Shown piece after piece: positions 53,080 through 63,000 of a stretch of DNA of 64,000 bases. The translations under genes and the position numbers were made by a program. The notes beneath the pieces were generated by a model, which was not told the DNA's origin, ran no database searches, and saw only the letters and a program-made list of their open reading frames with translations. The number at the start of each line of letters is the position of its first letter. The stretch's first letter is position 1. The DNA comes from Catalimonadaceae bacterium JC749 (GTDB taxonomy: Bacteria > Bacteroidota > Bacteroidia > Cytophagales > Cyclobacteriaceae): contig JAJNNC010000007.1 of NCBI GenBank assembly GCA_021730635.1, forward strand, positions 275,100 through 339,099, read 5' to 3'.

Positions 53080-53535
53080 ATGAAAAATCTAATCATTGGG
53101 TTATTTTTACTGAGCGTATTGACTGCATGCACAAACATGGAAGAAACTGATCCGGAAAACTTACGGGAGAATCTTTCGGCCGAACAAAATCTTCAGAAAT
53201 GGAAATTAGTAGAAATGTCCGGAAATGTGGCTAATGTGCCTCCTTCTACCGGTAGTAGTATGGCCTGGCAGGAATACTACGAGTTGCGCCCGGATCACAC
53301 CTTTGTGAAGTCGCGTGAGCAGGATAGTGGAGTCATAGAAGAAACAGGCACTTATGCATTCGTCACTTTGCCGGATGGAGAATATCTGGAGTTGACTTAT
53401 GACGCTGATAATGACCTGATAGGAAACTGTACTTCCGACTCTAAAGAACTTCTCTTTCTACAAGCTGAAAACAAACTGATTGGAACCTGGCAGGCATGCG
53501 ACGGACCGGGTCTGGTATACGAAAAGGTTGAATAA
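53080..53535 (+). CDS. Lipocalin-like lipoprotein, function unknown
   Basis: A 151-aa exported lipoprotein. The ATG at 53080 gives MKNLIIGLFLLSVLTAC, a textbook signal peptide with lipobox LTAC. The rest resembles a small beta-barrel: KWKLVEMSGNVANV, then WQEYYELRPDHTFVKSREQD and ESGTYAFV-like ETGTYAFVTLPDGEYLELTY, the pattern of the lipocalin-like domain family. The likely role is ligand binding at the outer membrane; no ligand is known. It follows rfbB by 71 bp. Confidence 0.8.
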   Translation: MKNLIIGLFLLSVLTACTNMEETDPENLRENLSAEQNLQKWKLVEMSGNVANVPPSTGSSMAWQEYYELRPDHTFVKSREQDSGVIEETGTYAFVTLPDGEYLELTYDADNDLIGNCTSDSKELLFLQAENKLIGTWQACDGPGLVYEKVE

Positions 53536-53667
53536 AACTATATGAAAAATAGCCTTTAGTGATCCAGGATAAATTATTCTGAAAGAAGCAGGAGCGAGGA
53601 AGTTTACCGTAAAATCGAATTTATATGCCTATGGGTAATAGGGCATTGACAATCAAAAGATAACTCG

Positions 53668-54396
53668 GTGATTGGTATATTCGTAATTTTAGGAATTTCC
53701 TGGCTCTTGTTGCATTTCCTGGAAGAGAGAAACCTGATGGCCCTGGGTTGGCTTCCCATTGGCCTTAGAAGTAAACAGTTTATTGTTGGATTTTTGTTTT
53801 TAGCGGCTATCCATGTTTTATTCATCTATACCGAAGCCGGGCTAAAATCTACCCAATGGGTTATGAATCCATCCTTCTCTGTGGCCTCAGTCTCCACGTC
53901 TTTATGGTACCATACAAAATCTGCCTTAACTGAGGAATTAATTTTTCGGGGAGCGCTACTGTATACCTTCATCTCAAAAATTGGCAGGAGGAAAGCGCTC
54001 TTCCTCTCAGCCGTCGCTTTTGGTGTCTATCATTGGTTTACCTTTAATGTACTGGGTGGAGGCCTAGTTCCAATGATATTCGTGTTTCTCGTGACCGGAT
54101 TCATGGGTTATGCCTGGGCCTATGCGTTTGCCCAAACTAAATCTATCATGTTACCCCTGGGTCTCCATATCGGATGGAATTTTGTAGCTACCCTCTTCAC
54201 ACCTACCCAACCTTACGGCGAGCTGATTTTTAAAGCAGTTTCCACCGAGGCGTTGTCTAATGCCTATAACTTTCTGCTTTCCCTTGGCAAAGGCTTGCTT
54301 CCTCCTTTGTTCGTAATTTTATTAGTGAGATACTGGATCGGTCAAGAAAGAGGAAATGAAGAGCCAACAGAAGAGAAAACGATCGTCAACCATTGA
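53668..54396 (+). CDS. CPBP-family intramembrane protease
   Basis: A 242-aa membrane protein with five or six TM segments and the Abi/CAAX catalytic set: TEELIFRGALLYTF (EExxxR), AVAFGVYHWFTFN (FxxxH) and a final His in GLHIGWNFVATLF. This copy is separate from the CPBP gene at 21876. Start is GTG at 53668, at the head of the first TM segment. Substrate unknown. Confidence 0.88.
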   Translation: MIGIFVILGISWLLLHFLEERNLMALGWLPIGLRSKQFIVGFLFLAAIHVLFIYTEAGLKSTQWVMNPSFSVASVSTSLWYHTKSALTEELIFRGALLYTFISKIGRRKALFLSAVAFGVYHWFTFNVLGGGLVPMIFVFLVTGFMGYAWAYAFAQTKSIMLPLGLHIGWNFVATLFTPTQPYGELIFKAVSTEALSNAYNFLLSLGKGLLPPLFVILLVRYWIGQERGNEEPTEEKTIVNH

Positions 54397-54472
54397 AGGT
54401 GACAAGGCCGGCTACCGCTTTTGCTTATAAACTTGTAAATTTTTTCAACTTTATAAAGCCTTAAAGTATGAT

Positions 54473-54636
54473 ATGATGTCAGCCACTACTGTAGAGAAAA
54501 TTTCACCAGCCGAATACCTGGAAGCTGAAAGAAAGCGTAACACAAAAAAGGAATGGAAAGTAAGATAAGATTGCGTACTATCTATCTTGATATATCCTTG
54601 GCAGACATATATGCCAAAGTGAAATTTGGCCACTAA
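54473..54636 (+). pseudogene. Uma2-family endonuclease relic, internally deleted
   Basis: ATG at 54473 opens a 31-codon frame, MMSATTVEKISPAEYLEAER then KRNTKKEW, which matches the N-terminus of Uma2 (DUF820) proteins (ISPEEYLxxERKxExKxEY). It stops at 54568. In another frame, the stretch IRLRTIYLDISLADIYAKVK then FGH, ending at 54636, matches the Uma2 C-terminus (LxLADIYxKVxF). The roughly 130 residues between, which hold the catalytic Asp/Glu, are missing. Confidence 0.6.
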
Positions 54637-54662
54637 CCTACCGGAATTCCAACTGGATAATT

Positions 54663-54694
54663 TTGTAAATCAGGTAAATCATCCCGTATCTTTG
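54663..54694 (+). promoter_or_regulatory. glyS promoter, giving a leaderless or near-leaderless mRNA
   Basis: TTG at 54663-54665 (in TTTTG), 21-bp spacer, then TATCTTTG at 54687-54694: full match to the Bacteroidota consensus. The ATG of glyS begins at 54700, five bases after the -7 box, about where transcription should start. Confidence 0.65.
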
Positions 54695-54699
54695 CCGCT

Positions 54700-56208
54700 A
54701 TGGCAAAAGATAAAGAAAATAAGAGTACGACCCTGACCCAAAGCGGAGAACCTGAAAGTTCTCTGAAAAAAATCATTGCCCATGCCAAAGAGTATGGCTT
54801 TGTATATCCTTCGAGCGAGATTTATGATGGTTTACAAGCCGTTTATGATTATGGCCCTTATGGCGTTGAGCTGAAAAATAACCTGAAACAAGCCTGGTGG
54901 CAGGCCATGACCCGCCTGAATGATAACGTGGTGGGGCTGGATGCTGCCATCTTTATGCAACCGCAGACCTGGAAAGCTTCCGGACATGTCGACAGTTTCA
55001 ATGATCCTATGATCGACAACAAAGATTCTAAAAAGCGCTACCGGGCCGATAACCTGATAGAAGATAAAGCTGCCCAGCTAGAAATCGAAGGGGAGATCAA
55101 AACGGCACACCTGCTGCTGAAAAAAATGAACAGCCTGCTGGAGGCCGAAGATCTCAAAGGCTTAAAGGAATTGATTGTAGAGTATAATATTACCTGCCCC
55201 ATCTCCGGCACGGCCAACTGGACAGAGGTACGGCAGTTTAACCTGATGTTTTCTACCCAGGTAGGTTCGGTCGCTGAAGAAACCAGTAAGATTTACCTCC
55301 GTCCTGAAACAGCCCAGGGTATCTTCGTGAATTTCCTGAATGTACAGAAAACAGCCCGGCAGAAAATTCCTTTTGGTATTGCCCAAATCGGAAAGGCTTT
55401 CCGCAATGAGATTGTCGCCCGACAGTTTATTTTCCGTATGCGTGAATTTGAGCAAATGGAAATGCAGTTCTTCATACGGCCCGGAGAAGAAATGCAGTGG
55501 TTTGAACATTGGAAGAGCGCCCGCCTGAAATGGCATGAAGCCCTGGGTATAGAAACGGAGAAATTGAGAATCCATGAGCATGAAAAACTGGCGCATTATG
55601 CCAATGCAGCCATAGATATTGAATATCTGTTTCCTTTTGGTTTTAAAGAAGTGGAAGGAATACACTCCCGAACCGACTTTGACCTGAAAAGTCACCAGGA
55701 GCTTTCAGGCAAGAAGATGCAGTATTTTGATCCGGAGATTAGCCAGAACTATGTGCCCTATGTGGTGGAAACCTCTATTGGTGCTGACCGGCTATTTCTG
55801 ATGGTTTTCAGCAACGCCTATACAGAAGACACCGGGGTAGATGCCAAGGGCAATGAAAAGGTGCGGATATATTTGAAACTGGACCCGGCCCTGGCCCCCG
55901 TGAAGGCAGCTATCTTGCCGCTGGTCAAAAAAGATGGTTTGCCAGAAAAAGCCAAAGCCATTTATGAAGATATCAAACTGGATATAAATGCTGTGTACGA
56001 TGACAGTGCTGCCATTGGCAAACGTTATACCCGTCAGGATCTGATTGGCACTCCTTTTTGCATTGCGGTGGACCATCAGACCCTGGAAGATGATACCGTC
56101 ACTATCCGAGACCGCGACACTACGGAGCAGGAGAGAATTCCTGTGGCAGCCTTGAAAGAGCGCCTGGTTAGAGAAACATCGCTAAAAAATATTTTTGGAA
56201 GGTTATAG
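54700..56208 (+). CDS. glyS: Glycyl-tRNA synthetase
   Basis: Class II synthetase charging tRNA-Gly, of the single-chain (alpha2) eukaryal/archaeal-like type rather than the alpha2beta2 bacterial type. The 502-aa protein has motif 1 in YGPYGVELKNNLKQAWW, motif 2 around FRNEIVARQFIFRMREFEQMEMQ, and motif 3 IGADRLFLMVF, plus the anticodon-binding domain at the C-terminus (IYLKLDPALAPVKAAILPL). The gene starts right at its promoter's predicted start site. mtfA begins inside its last 14 bases. Confidence 0.97.
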   Translation: MAKDKENKSTTLTQSGEPESSLKKIIAHAKEYGFVYPSSEIYDGLQAVYDYGPYGVELKNNLKQAWWQAMTRLNDNVVGLDAAIFMQPQTWKASGHVDSFNDPMIDNKDSKKRYRADNLIEDKAAQLEIEGEIKTAHLLLKKMNSLLEAEDLKGLKELIVEYNITCPISGTANWTEVRQFNLMFSTQVGSVAEETSKIYLRPETAQGIFVNFLNVQKTARQKIPFGIAQIGKAFRNEIVARQFIFRMREFEQMEMQFFIRPGEEMQWFEHWKSARLKWHEALGIETEKLRIHEHEKLAHYANAAIDIEYLFPFGFKEVEGIHSRTDFDLKSHQELSGKKMQYFDPEISQNYVPYVVETSIGADRLFLMVFSNAYTEDTGVDAKGNEKVRIYLKLDPALAPVKAAILPLVKKDGLPEKAKAIYEDIKLDINAVYDDSAAIGKRYTRQDLIGTPFCIAVDHQTLEDDTVTIRDRDTTEQERIPVAALKERLVRETSLKNIFGRL

Positions 56209-57049
56209 TATACAGAGTGCATGGGTCTTGCCGGGCCAAAGCCAGCAGACAGATACGGATTCATTGTGGGTAGGCATGTTACTGATGCCCATAGTAGTAG
56301 GGCTTCTCCTGGCCTATTATTACTGGCAGTATCGGCGAAACTTTCCTGCCCGGCAAGCCAGCGTAGAAAAGATCAGAAAAATCCTCATCACTTATTTTGT
56401 TTATTACAAGACCCTGACACCCGAAGCTAAAATAACTTTCGAGCGACGGGTCATCCGGTTTATTCGTGAAAAGAAATTCATAGGCAGGGGTTTTGCCAAA
56501 GTACCGTTAGCCATGAAAGTATTGGTAGCCGCTTCGGCCGTACAGCTCACTTTCGGCCTGCCAGAAATTATATTGCAACATTTCAATCGTATACTGATCT
56601 ATCCTCGACAGTATTTTTCAGTGATTACCCGAAAGTATCATAAAGGGGAAGTGAACCCCCGGATGGGTGCTATTGTACTATCTTGGGAAAATTTCATAGA
56701 AGGATATGCCCAACCTCATGATTCTTTTAACGTTGGATTACACGAGATGGCTCATGCACTGAAACTGGAGAATTTGATAGATAATGATGAACGAGGCTTT
56801 TTTTCTGCCAAACTGCTGGAGCAGTGGCAACAACAGTCGACTCCGGTCATACAGCAGATACGGGAAGGTTCTCAAACGTTTTTTAGGGAATATGCCGCTA
56901 CGGACGATGAAGAATTTTTTGCGGTGGCAGTAGAAAATTTTTTTGAAAGGCCGTTGGCTTTTCATCAGCAATTTCCGGGCTTGTATAACACATTGGTACT
57001 ATTATTGAACCAGGACCCCCTAAAAATGAACAGCTTAAATGCCACCTAA
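56195..57049 (+). CDS. mtfA: M90-family zinc metallopeptidase MtfA
   Basis: MtfA-type peptidase; in E. coli it inactivates the glucose regulator Mlc. The 284-aa protein has one TM segment near the N-terminus (MLLMPIVVGLLLAYYYW) and the zinc motif GLHEMAHALKLEN (HExxH) with a glutamate downstream in EFFAVAVENFFERP. ILIYPRQYFS and MGAIVLSWENFIEGY are family-conserved. The start is TTG at 56195, within the end of glyS; an ATG at 56276 would start just before the TM segment. Its sequence gives no hint of a Mlc-like target here. Confidence 0.9.
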   Translation: MEGYSIQSAWVLPGQSQQTDTDSLWVGMLLMPIVVGLLLAYYYWQYRRNFPARQASVEKIRKILITYFVYYKTLTPEAKITFERRVIRFIREKKFIGRGFAKVPLAMKVLVAASAVQLTFGLPEIILQHFNRILIYPRQYFSVITRKYHKGEVNPRMGAIVLSWENFIEGYAQPHDSFNVGLHEMAHALKLENLIDNDERGFFSAKLLEQWQQQSTPVIQQIREGSQTFFREYAATDDEEFFAVAVENFFERPLAFHQQFPGLYNTLVLLLNQDPLKMNSLNAT

Positions 57050-57176
57050 ACAGTAAATAATCCATATTGATGCTCCAGGATGCGTTGTTGCCTTGGCCTC
57101 GACCTAAAAAATTGCAAATGAGTTATCCAGCTTTTAAACGATTAATGTATAACCACCAGACTTTTTGACTCGCGAG

Positions 57177-59675
57177 ATGTGGATTAAAGTAGCCCATTTT
57201 ATTATTAAATACCGACGATGGCTCATTACAATGCTGGCGCTCATTACCCTTTTTATGGGTTATCAGGCACGGAAGCTGGAAGTGAGTTATGATTATGTGG
57301 AAGCCGTTCCTGCTTCTGACGAAGACCTTGTCTATTACAAACAATTTAAAAAGCAGTTTGGAGAAGACGCTAATCTGTTGGCCATAGGGGTTGGTGATTC
57401 GGCCCTGTATCAGGTAGACAACTTCAGAAGATTTACCTATCTGAGCCATGAGATCAGCAAGCTGCCTGGCGTAAAGTATGTGTTTTCCATCGCCAATCTT
57501 CAGCACCTGGAGAAAGACCCTGATCAGAAACAGTTTGTATTGCAACCTGTATTTCAACAGATTCCTGAAGATCAGGCGACACTGGACAGTTTGTTAGAAG
57601 TGATACAGCAGCAGAAGTTTTATAGCCAGCAACTGCTCAATGCAGAAACAGGCGCTACCTTTCTGCTGGCTGCCATTGAGAAAAACGTACTGAACTCCGA
57701 CGAACGGCAACACCTCATTCCGGATATCCAGCAACTGGGCGACAGTTTTACGGAAGTTACCGGTATAGAGCTTCATTACGCAGGCATTCCCTTTGTCCGG
57801 ACAGTCATGAATGCTAAGATCCGTTCAGAACTCAGAACCTTTCTTATTTTATCTATCGTTGTCACTGGCTGTATACTGCTATTCTTCTTTCGTGCCTGGG
57901 ATGCCGTTGTTTTCCCGTTGATGGTCATTGGTATTATGGTGGTCTGGTCAATGGGAACGCTGTCTCTGTTTGGTTATAAAATCACAGCCCTTTCGGGTTT
58001 GTTGCCTCCCATCATCGCTATCATAGGCATTCCCAACTGTGTCTATCTGTTGAATAAATACCATCAGGAATACAGCAAAAGTAGCAACAAAATAAGAGCC
58101 CTGAGCCGGGTGGTGGAAAAAATCGGACTGGCCACGCTGATTACCAATGTCACCACCGCCATTGGCTTTTTAGTATTGACATTTACGGATATCCGGATTT
58201 TGGAGGAATTCGGACTGGTAGCGGGCCTCAATATTCTGGCTACTTTTGTGGTAAGTATCATCGTGATCACAGCGGTATTTTCTTACCTGCCCCCTCCCAA
58301 TGCCCGGCAACTCAAGCATCTGCGCTTCCGGGCCTTAGACCGTGTGCTCACTATGCTGGATTTGCTGGTTCACCGGCATAAATACCGGGTACTGGTAGGA
58401 TCCATCATGTTTGTGATCGTCTTTCTGATAGGCATGTTAAAAATAGAATCGGTGGCTTATCTGGTAGACGATGTTCCTAAAGACAGCAAGCTTAAAAAAG
58501 ATCTCGCTTTCTTTGAGAGCAACTTTACGGGTATCATGCCGCTGGAAGTGGTAGTGAATACCCATAAAAACCGGTCGGCCACCCGTTTGTCTACCTTACA
58601 ACAGGTCGATACCTTTGAGACATTCTTGTCGGACCAGCCTGCCATCTCTCAGCCTTTGTCTATTGTGGATTTTGTGAAAGCATCCCGGCAGGCCTTTTAC
58701 AATCAGGATACGGCTTTTTATGCTCTTCCCGACCGGCGGGACCAGGCTTTTATCTTTCGCTATCTGAAAAATACAGAGGCCTCTCAATCGGATTCCGTTC
58801 AGGATGATCCTGAAAAAGCACAAGTGAACCTACTCAAAAATTTCACTGATAGCACCGGACAACAGATCAGGATCTCCCTGAAAATTGCTGACATTGGGTC
58901 TAACCGGATCAAAACGCTGATTGAGGAAACGATTTTGCCTAAAGCAAAGGATATTTTTGGTAGTGATGAAGAAACTGAAATCAACATTACCGGAGCTAGT
59001 CTGCTGTTTACCAAAGGCAATGAGTTTCTGATTCACAATCTGCTGACAAGTCTGTTGTTGGCTTTCTGCCTGATTGCCGGCATGATGGCCCTGCTATTCG
59101 GCAATATCAGGATGATCTTTATTTCGCTGATTCCAAACATTATTCCGCTGATCATCACAGCAGGCATCATGGGGGTTGTAGGAATACCGCTGAAGCCCAG
59201 TACCGCCATTATTTTTAGCATTGTGTTTGGTATCTCGGTAGACGACTCTATTCACTTTTTAGCCAAATACCGGCAGGAACTAAAAAGCCATCGGTGCTTT
59301 GTCCCTTTGGCCATCAGCAAGAGTTTGCGAGAGACCGGTTCCAGCATGATTTATACTTCGGTGATTCTTTTCTTTGGCTTTATCATTTTTGCGGGCTCCG
59401 GTTTTGGAGGCACCATGTATCTGGGTATCCTCACTTCCCTGACCCTGTTTATTGCTATGCTGACCAACCTGACTGTGTTGCCTGCCTTGCTCATGGCGTT
59501 TGATCATGGCAAAGGTGTGATGAGGCGATCTACACAGGATTTTGTTCCTCTCATTGAACATTATGATGAGTTTTACCAGGAAGATGAGGATGAAGAAATT
59601 GATCTGGATAAACTGGAGTTGCCTACGCCAAAACAACCACAGGAAGCCTTAGACGGACAAAGAGGAAACGCTTAA
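57177..59675 (+). CDS. RND/MMPL-family transporter
   Basis: An 832-aa inner-membrane protein with about 12 TM helices arranged as two repeats of one TM, a periplasmic domain and five TMs (first repeat from residue 20, second from about 390). It has the RND-superfamily conserved regions GLLPPIIAIIGIPNCVYLLN and IIFSIVFGISVDDSIHFLAKY, with the paired Asp residues typical of proton-driven exporters. The substrate is unknown; hydrophobic or lipid cargo is common in this family. Start: ATG at 57177; a TTG at 57165 is less likely. It ends in an acidic tail (EEDEDEEIDLDKLEL). Confidence 0.9.
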   Translation: MWIKVAHFIIKYRRWLITMLALITLFMGYQARKLEVSYDYVEAVPASDEDLVYYKQFKKQFGEDANLLAIGVGDSALYQVDNFRRFTYLSHEISKLPGVKYVFSIANLQHLEKDPDQKQFVLQPVFQQIPEDQATLDSLLEVIQQQKFYSQQLLNAETGATFLLAAIEKNVLNSDERQHLIPDIQQLGDSFTEVTGIELHYAGIPFVRTVMNAKIRSELRTFLILSIVVTGCILLFFFRAWDAVVFPLMVIGIMVVWSMGTLSLFGYKITALSGLLPPIIAIIGIPNCVYLLNKYHQEYSKSSNKIRALSRVVEKIGLATLITNVTTAIGFLVLTFTDIRILEEFGLVAGLNILATFVVSIIVITAVFSYLPPPNARQLKHLRFRALDRVLTMLDLLVHRHKYRVLVGSIMFVIVFLIGMLKIESVAYLVDDVPKDSKLKKDLAFFESNFTGIMPLEVVVNTHKNRSATRLSTLQQVDTFETFLSDQPAISQPLSIVDFVKASRQAFYNQDTAFYALPDRRDQAFIFRYLKNTEASQSDSVQDDPEKAQVNLLKNFTDSTGQQIRISLKIADIGSNRIKTLIEETILPKAKDIFGSDEETEINITGASLLFTKGNEFLIHNLLTSLLLAFCLIAGMMALLFGNIRMIFISLIPNIIPLIITAGIMGVVGIPLKPSTAIIFSIVFGISVDDSIHFLAKYRQELKSHRCFVPLAISKSLRETGSSMIYTSVILFFGFIIFAGSGFGGTMYLGILTSLTLFIAMLTNLTVLPALLMAFDHGKGVMRRSTQDFVPLIEHYDEFYQEDEDEEIDLDKLELPTPKQPQEALDGQRGNA

Positions 59676-59696
59676 GTTTACCGCCTGAGTACATAA

Positions 59697-59724
59697 AAAG
59701 CGATACAATGACTCGTATCGCTTT
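59697..59724. terminator. Bidirectional hairpin terminator
   Basis: Perfect 10-bp stem AAAGCGATAC / GTATCGCTTT with an 8-nt loop. On the minus strand a T-run follows; on the plus strand fewer T. It serves the MMPL gene (stop at 59675) and the small minus-strand gene at 59745-59954. Confidence 0.85.
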
Positions 59725-59744
59725 CTACTAAACCCCAAAACTAC

Positions 59745-59954
59745 TCATAAAACTCGGTTGCGTCTGAATTCACACCCAAGTGGCTGCATTCTGCTTTTAC
59801 TATCTTCCTTTACTACCTGCAGGGCCACTTTTGGTGAAACATACAACCTTTGATCTAACCGACTATCTACTTTACCTGTATATACGAAGAAAGAACAGGT
59901 ATTGGATTGGGCAACCTTCTTTTTTTGATTCTTTTCATTCCCCATTTTCTTCAA
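59745..59954 (-). CDS. Small hypothetical protein
   Basis: A 69-aa minus-strand frame with ordinary codon use and a terminator 20 bp past its stop. It starts MKKMGNEKNQKKKVAQSN, a very basic N-terminus, then CSFFVYTGKVDSRLDQRLYV and ends LGCEFRRNRVL with two Cys. I recognise no family. It is divergent from ileS, with about 100 bp between starts. A plus-strand frame over the same bases (59780-59971) is worse in codon use. Confidence 0.5.
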   Translation of the reverse strand: MKKMGNEKNQKKKVAQSNTCSFFVYTGKVDSRLDQRLYVSPKVALQVVKEDSKSRMQPLGCEFRRNRVL

Positions 59955-59990
59955 TTCTTTATTTTTTATAAGGAGTTAATTCGATACAGA

Positions 59991-60022
59991 TTGCAGAAAA
60001 AAGGAATCAAATCTTAAATTTG
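59991..60022 (+). promoter_or_regulatory. ileS promoter
   Basis: TTG at 59991-59993, a 21-bp spacer, and TAAATTTG at 60015-60022 match the Bacteroidota consensus. The predicted start is near 60028, about 24 nt before the GTG of ileS. Confidence 0.65.
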
Positions 60023-60051
60023 CAGGTTGTTGTGTAAAATACTGACGATAA

Positions 60052-63000
60052 GTGAAATATCCAGAATATAAAAACCCTGATTACGCGCAGATTGCTGAAG
60101 AAATGCTGGCCTACTGGCAACAGAACCATATATTTCAGAAATCTGTAGAAAGCCGTGCTGGTAAAGACAGCATGGAAACGAATGCCTTTACCTTTTATGA
60201 AGGGCCTCCCTCTGCGAATGGTACGCCCGGTATTCATCACGTGATGGCCCGGACAATCAAGGATATCTTTTGCCGCTACAAAACCTTGAAAGGATATCAG
60301 GTCAAAAGAAAAGGTGGGTGGGATACACACGGGTTGCCGGTGGAGTTACAGGTAGAAAAGCAACTGGGTATTACCAAAGAAGATATTGGCAAGAAAATAT
60401 CCGTAGAAGAGTATAACCAACGCTGCCGTGAGGCGGTCATGAAGTTTAAAGGAGAATGGGACGACCTGACCCGCAAGATGGGCTACTGGGTAGACCTGGA
60501 CGATCCTTATATCACTTTCGAGCAAAACTATATGGAATCTTTGTGGTACCTGCTCAAGATGTTCTATGAGAAAGGGCTGCTTTACAAAGGATATACCATT
60601 CAGCCTTATTCACCAGCGGCAGGGACGGGCCTCAGCTCTCATGAACTAAACATGCCCGGCACTTACAAAGATGTAAAAGATACCTCTGTCACTGCCCAGT
60701 TCAAAATCAGAGGCACGGAAAATGACTATCTGCTGGCCTGGACAACCACACCCTGGACTTTGCCAGCCAACTCAGCCATTGCTGTAGGCGAAGACATCGA
60801 TTACATAAAAGTAAAAACCTTCAACCCTTATACCTATCAGCCTGTCAATGTGATTCTGGCCAAAGATCGTTTTGACGTTTACTTTAACAAAAAAGCCAAA
60901 GACCTCCTGCTGGAAAATTATAACCCGGGTGATTCCCTGATTCCTTATGAGGTAGTGGAAGTATTTAAGGGAAAAAATCTGATAGGAACGCAATATGAGC
61001 AACTGATGCCCTATGTTCCTTTACCGGCTCCTGCTTTCACAGTAGTGGCCGGCGACTATGTGAACACAGAAGACGGTACGGGATTGGTACATTTGGCTAA
61101 AACCTTTGGTGCCGATGACTTCCGTACGCTGGAACAGCACAACATCCCCGGCATCATGGTGAAAGACGAAAACGGCAAAGACGTGCCTATTGTAGACAAA
61201 AGGGGGCGTTTTGTAGAAGAGATCACTGATTTTGCGGGGATGCCGGTGAAAAACTACGACGATGAAGACGAGAGCGATCCGGAATATAAATCTACCGATG
61301 TAAAGATTGCGATCAAGTTGAAAGAGGAGAACAAAGCCTTCAGGGTAGAGAAATTTGTTCACTCTTATCCGCATTGCTGGCGTACGGATAAGCCTGTGCT
61401 CTATTATCCGCTGGAGTCCTGGTTTATCAAAACAACGGCACTGAAAAACCGTCTGGTAGCACTGAACAAAACCATCAACTGGAAGCCGGAGTCTACCGGC
61501 ACAGGACGTTTTGGCAACTGGCTGGAGAACCTGGTAGACTGGAACCTGAGTCGTTCGCGCTTTTGGGGAACGCCACTACCCATCTGGCGTACTGAAGATG
61601 AAAAAGAAGAAAAATGTATCGGGTCGGTGGCTGAATTAAGGGAAGAAGTAGCCAAAGCTAATGAGGTTTTCGCTCATGAGGAAGCATTGGTGCGCAAAAA
61701 TAAGGAAGCTTTAGCCAAAGAAGACCTGCACCGGCCCTACGTGGATGATATCGTGCTGGTGAGCGAAAGCGGAGAGAAGATGTACCGGGAAGCCGATCTG
61801 ATAGATGTATGGTTTGATTCCGGAGCCATGCCTTATGCCCAATGGCATTACCCTTTTGAAAACAAAGAGATATTTGAGGAGAATTTTCCGGCCGACTTTA
61901 TCTCAGAAGGGGTAGACCAAACACGGGGCTGGTTCTTTACCTTACACGCCATTGCCGGTATGTTGTTCGACAATGTAGCATTTAAAAATGTGCTATCTAC
62001 AGGTTTGGTTTTAGACAAGAATGGCAACAAGATGTCTAAGCGGCTGGGAAATGCTGTTGATCCTTTCAGCACCCTGAAAACGTATGGACCGGATGCTACC
62101 CGCTGGTACATGGTAGCCAATGCTAACCCCTGGGATAACCTCCGCTTCGACCTGGAAGGGATCAAAGAAGTGACACGCCGTTTTTTCGGTACTTTGCAAA
62201 ACACCTATTCCTTTTTTGCATTGTATGCCAATCTGGATGGCTTTACTTACGCAGAAGAAGAAGTGCCCCTGGTGAAAAGAACAGAAAGCGACCGATGGAT
62301 TATCTCCAAGCTAAATAGCCTGATCCGGGAAGTGGATGAAGCTTATATGAATTATGAACCCACGAAGGCAGCCCGCCTGATCCAGGACTTTACTGTAGAT
62401 GATCTGAGCAACTGGTATGTGCGCCTCAACCGGAAGAGATTCTGGCAGGGTGCTTATGATCAAAACAAACAGGCCGCTTATCAGACCTTGTATACCTGCC
62501 TGGTGACTCTTGCCAAACTAGCTTCCTCCATTGCGCCATTTTATACCGAAAGACTGTACCGGGATTTAAATACGGTTACCAGGAAAGAACCTTTTGAGTC
62601 TGTACATCTGTCAGATTTTCCTGTGAGCAAGCAGGAAGCCATTGATGCGGATCTGGAAGCGAAGATGCAATTGGCCCAAAATACCTCATCTTTGGTACAT
62701 TCTCTGCGGAAGCAACATACGATCAAAGTTCGTCAGCCGTTATCTAAAATATTGATTCCGGTATTGAACGACGACTTCAAACGCCGTGTTCAGGCTGTAG
62801 AAAACCTGATTCTTTCTGAGGTAAATGTAAAAGATATAGAGTATATTGATGACACTTCAGGTATTCTGGTAAAAAAAATTAAACCAAACTTTCGCAAATT
62901 AGGCAAACAGTTTGGTCCAAAAATGAAGGATATTACATCGGCCATCGCCAATATGGGGCAGGCGGAAATTAATCGGCTGGAACAAGAGCAGCAATATGAA

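Noticed and set aside
59780-59971. Plus-strand frame opposite the small minus-strand gene
   Set aside because: Shadow of the minus-strand gene with poorer codon use and Tyr/Phe-rich sequence.
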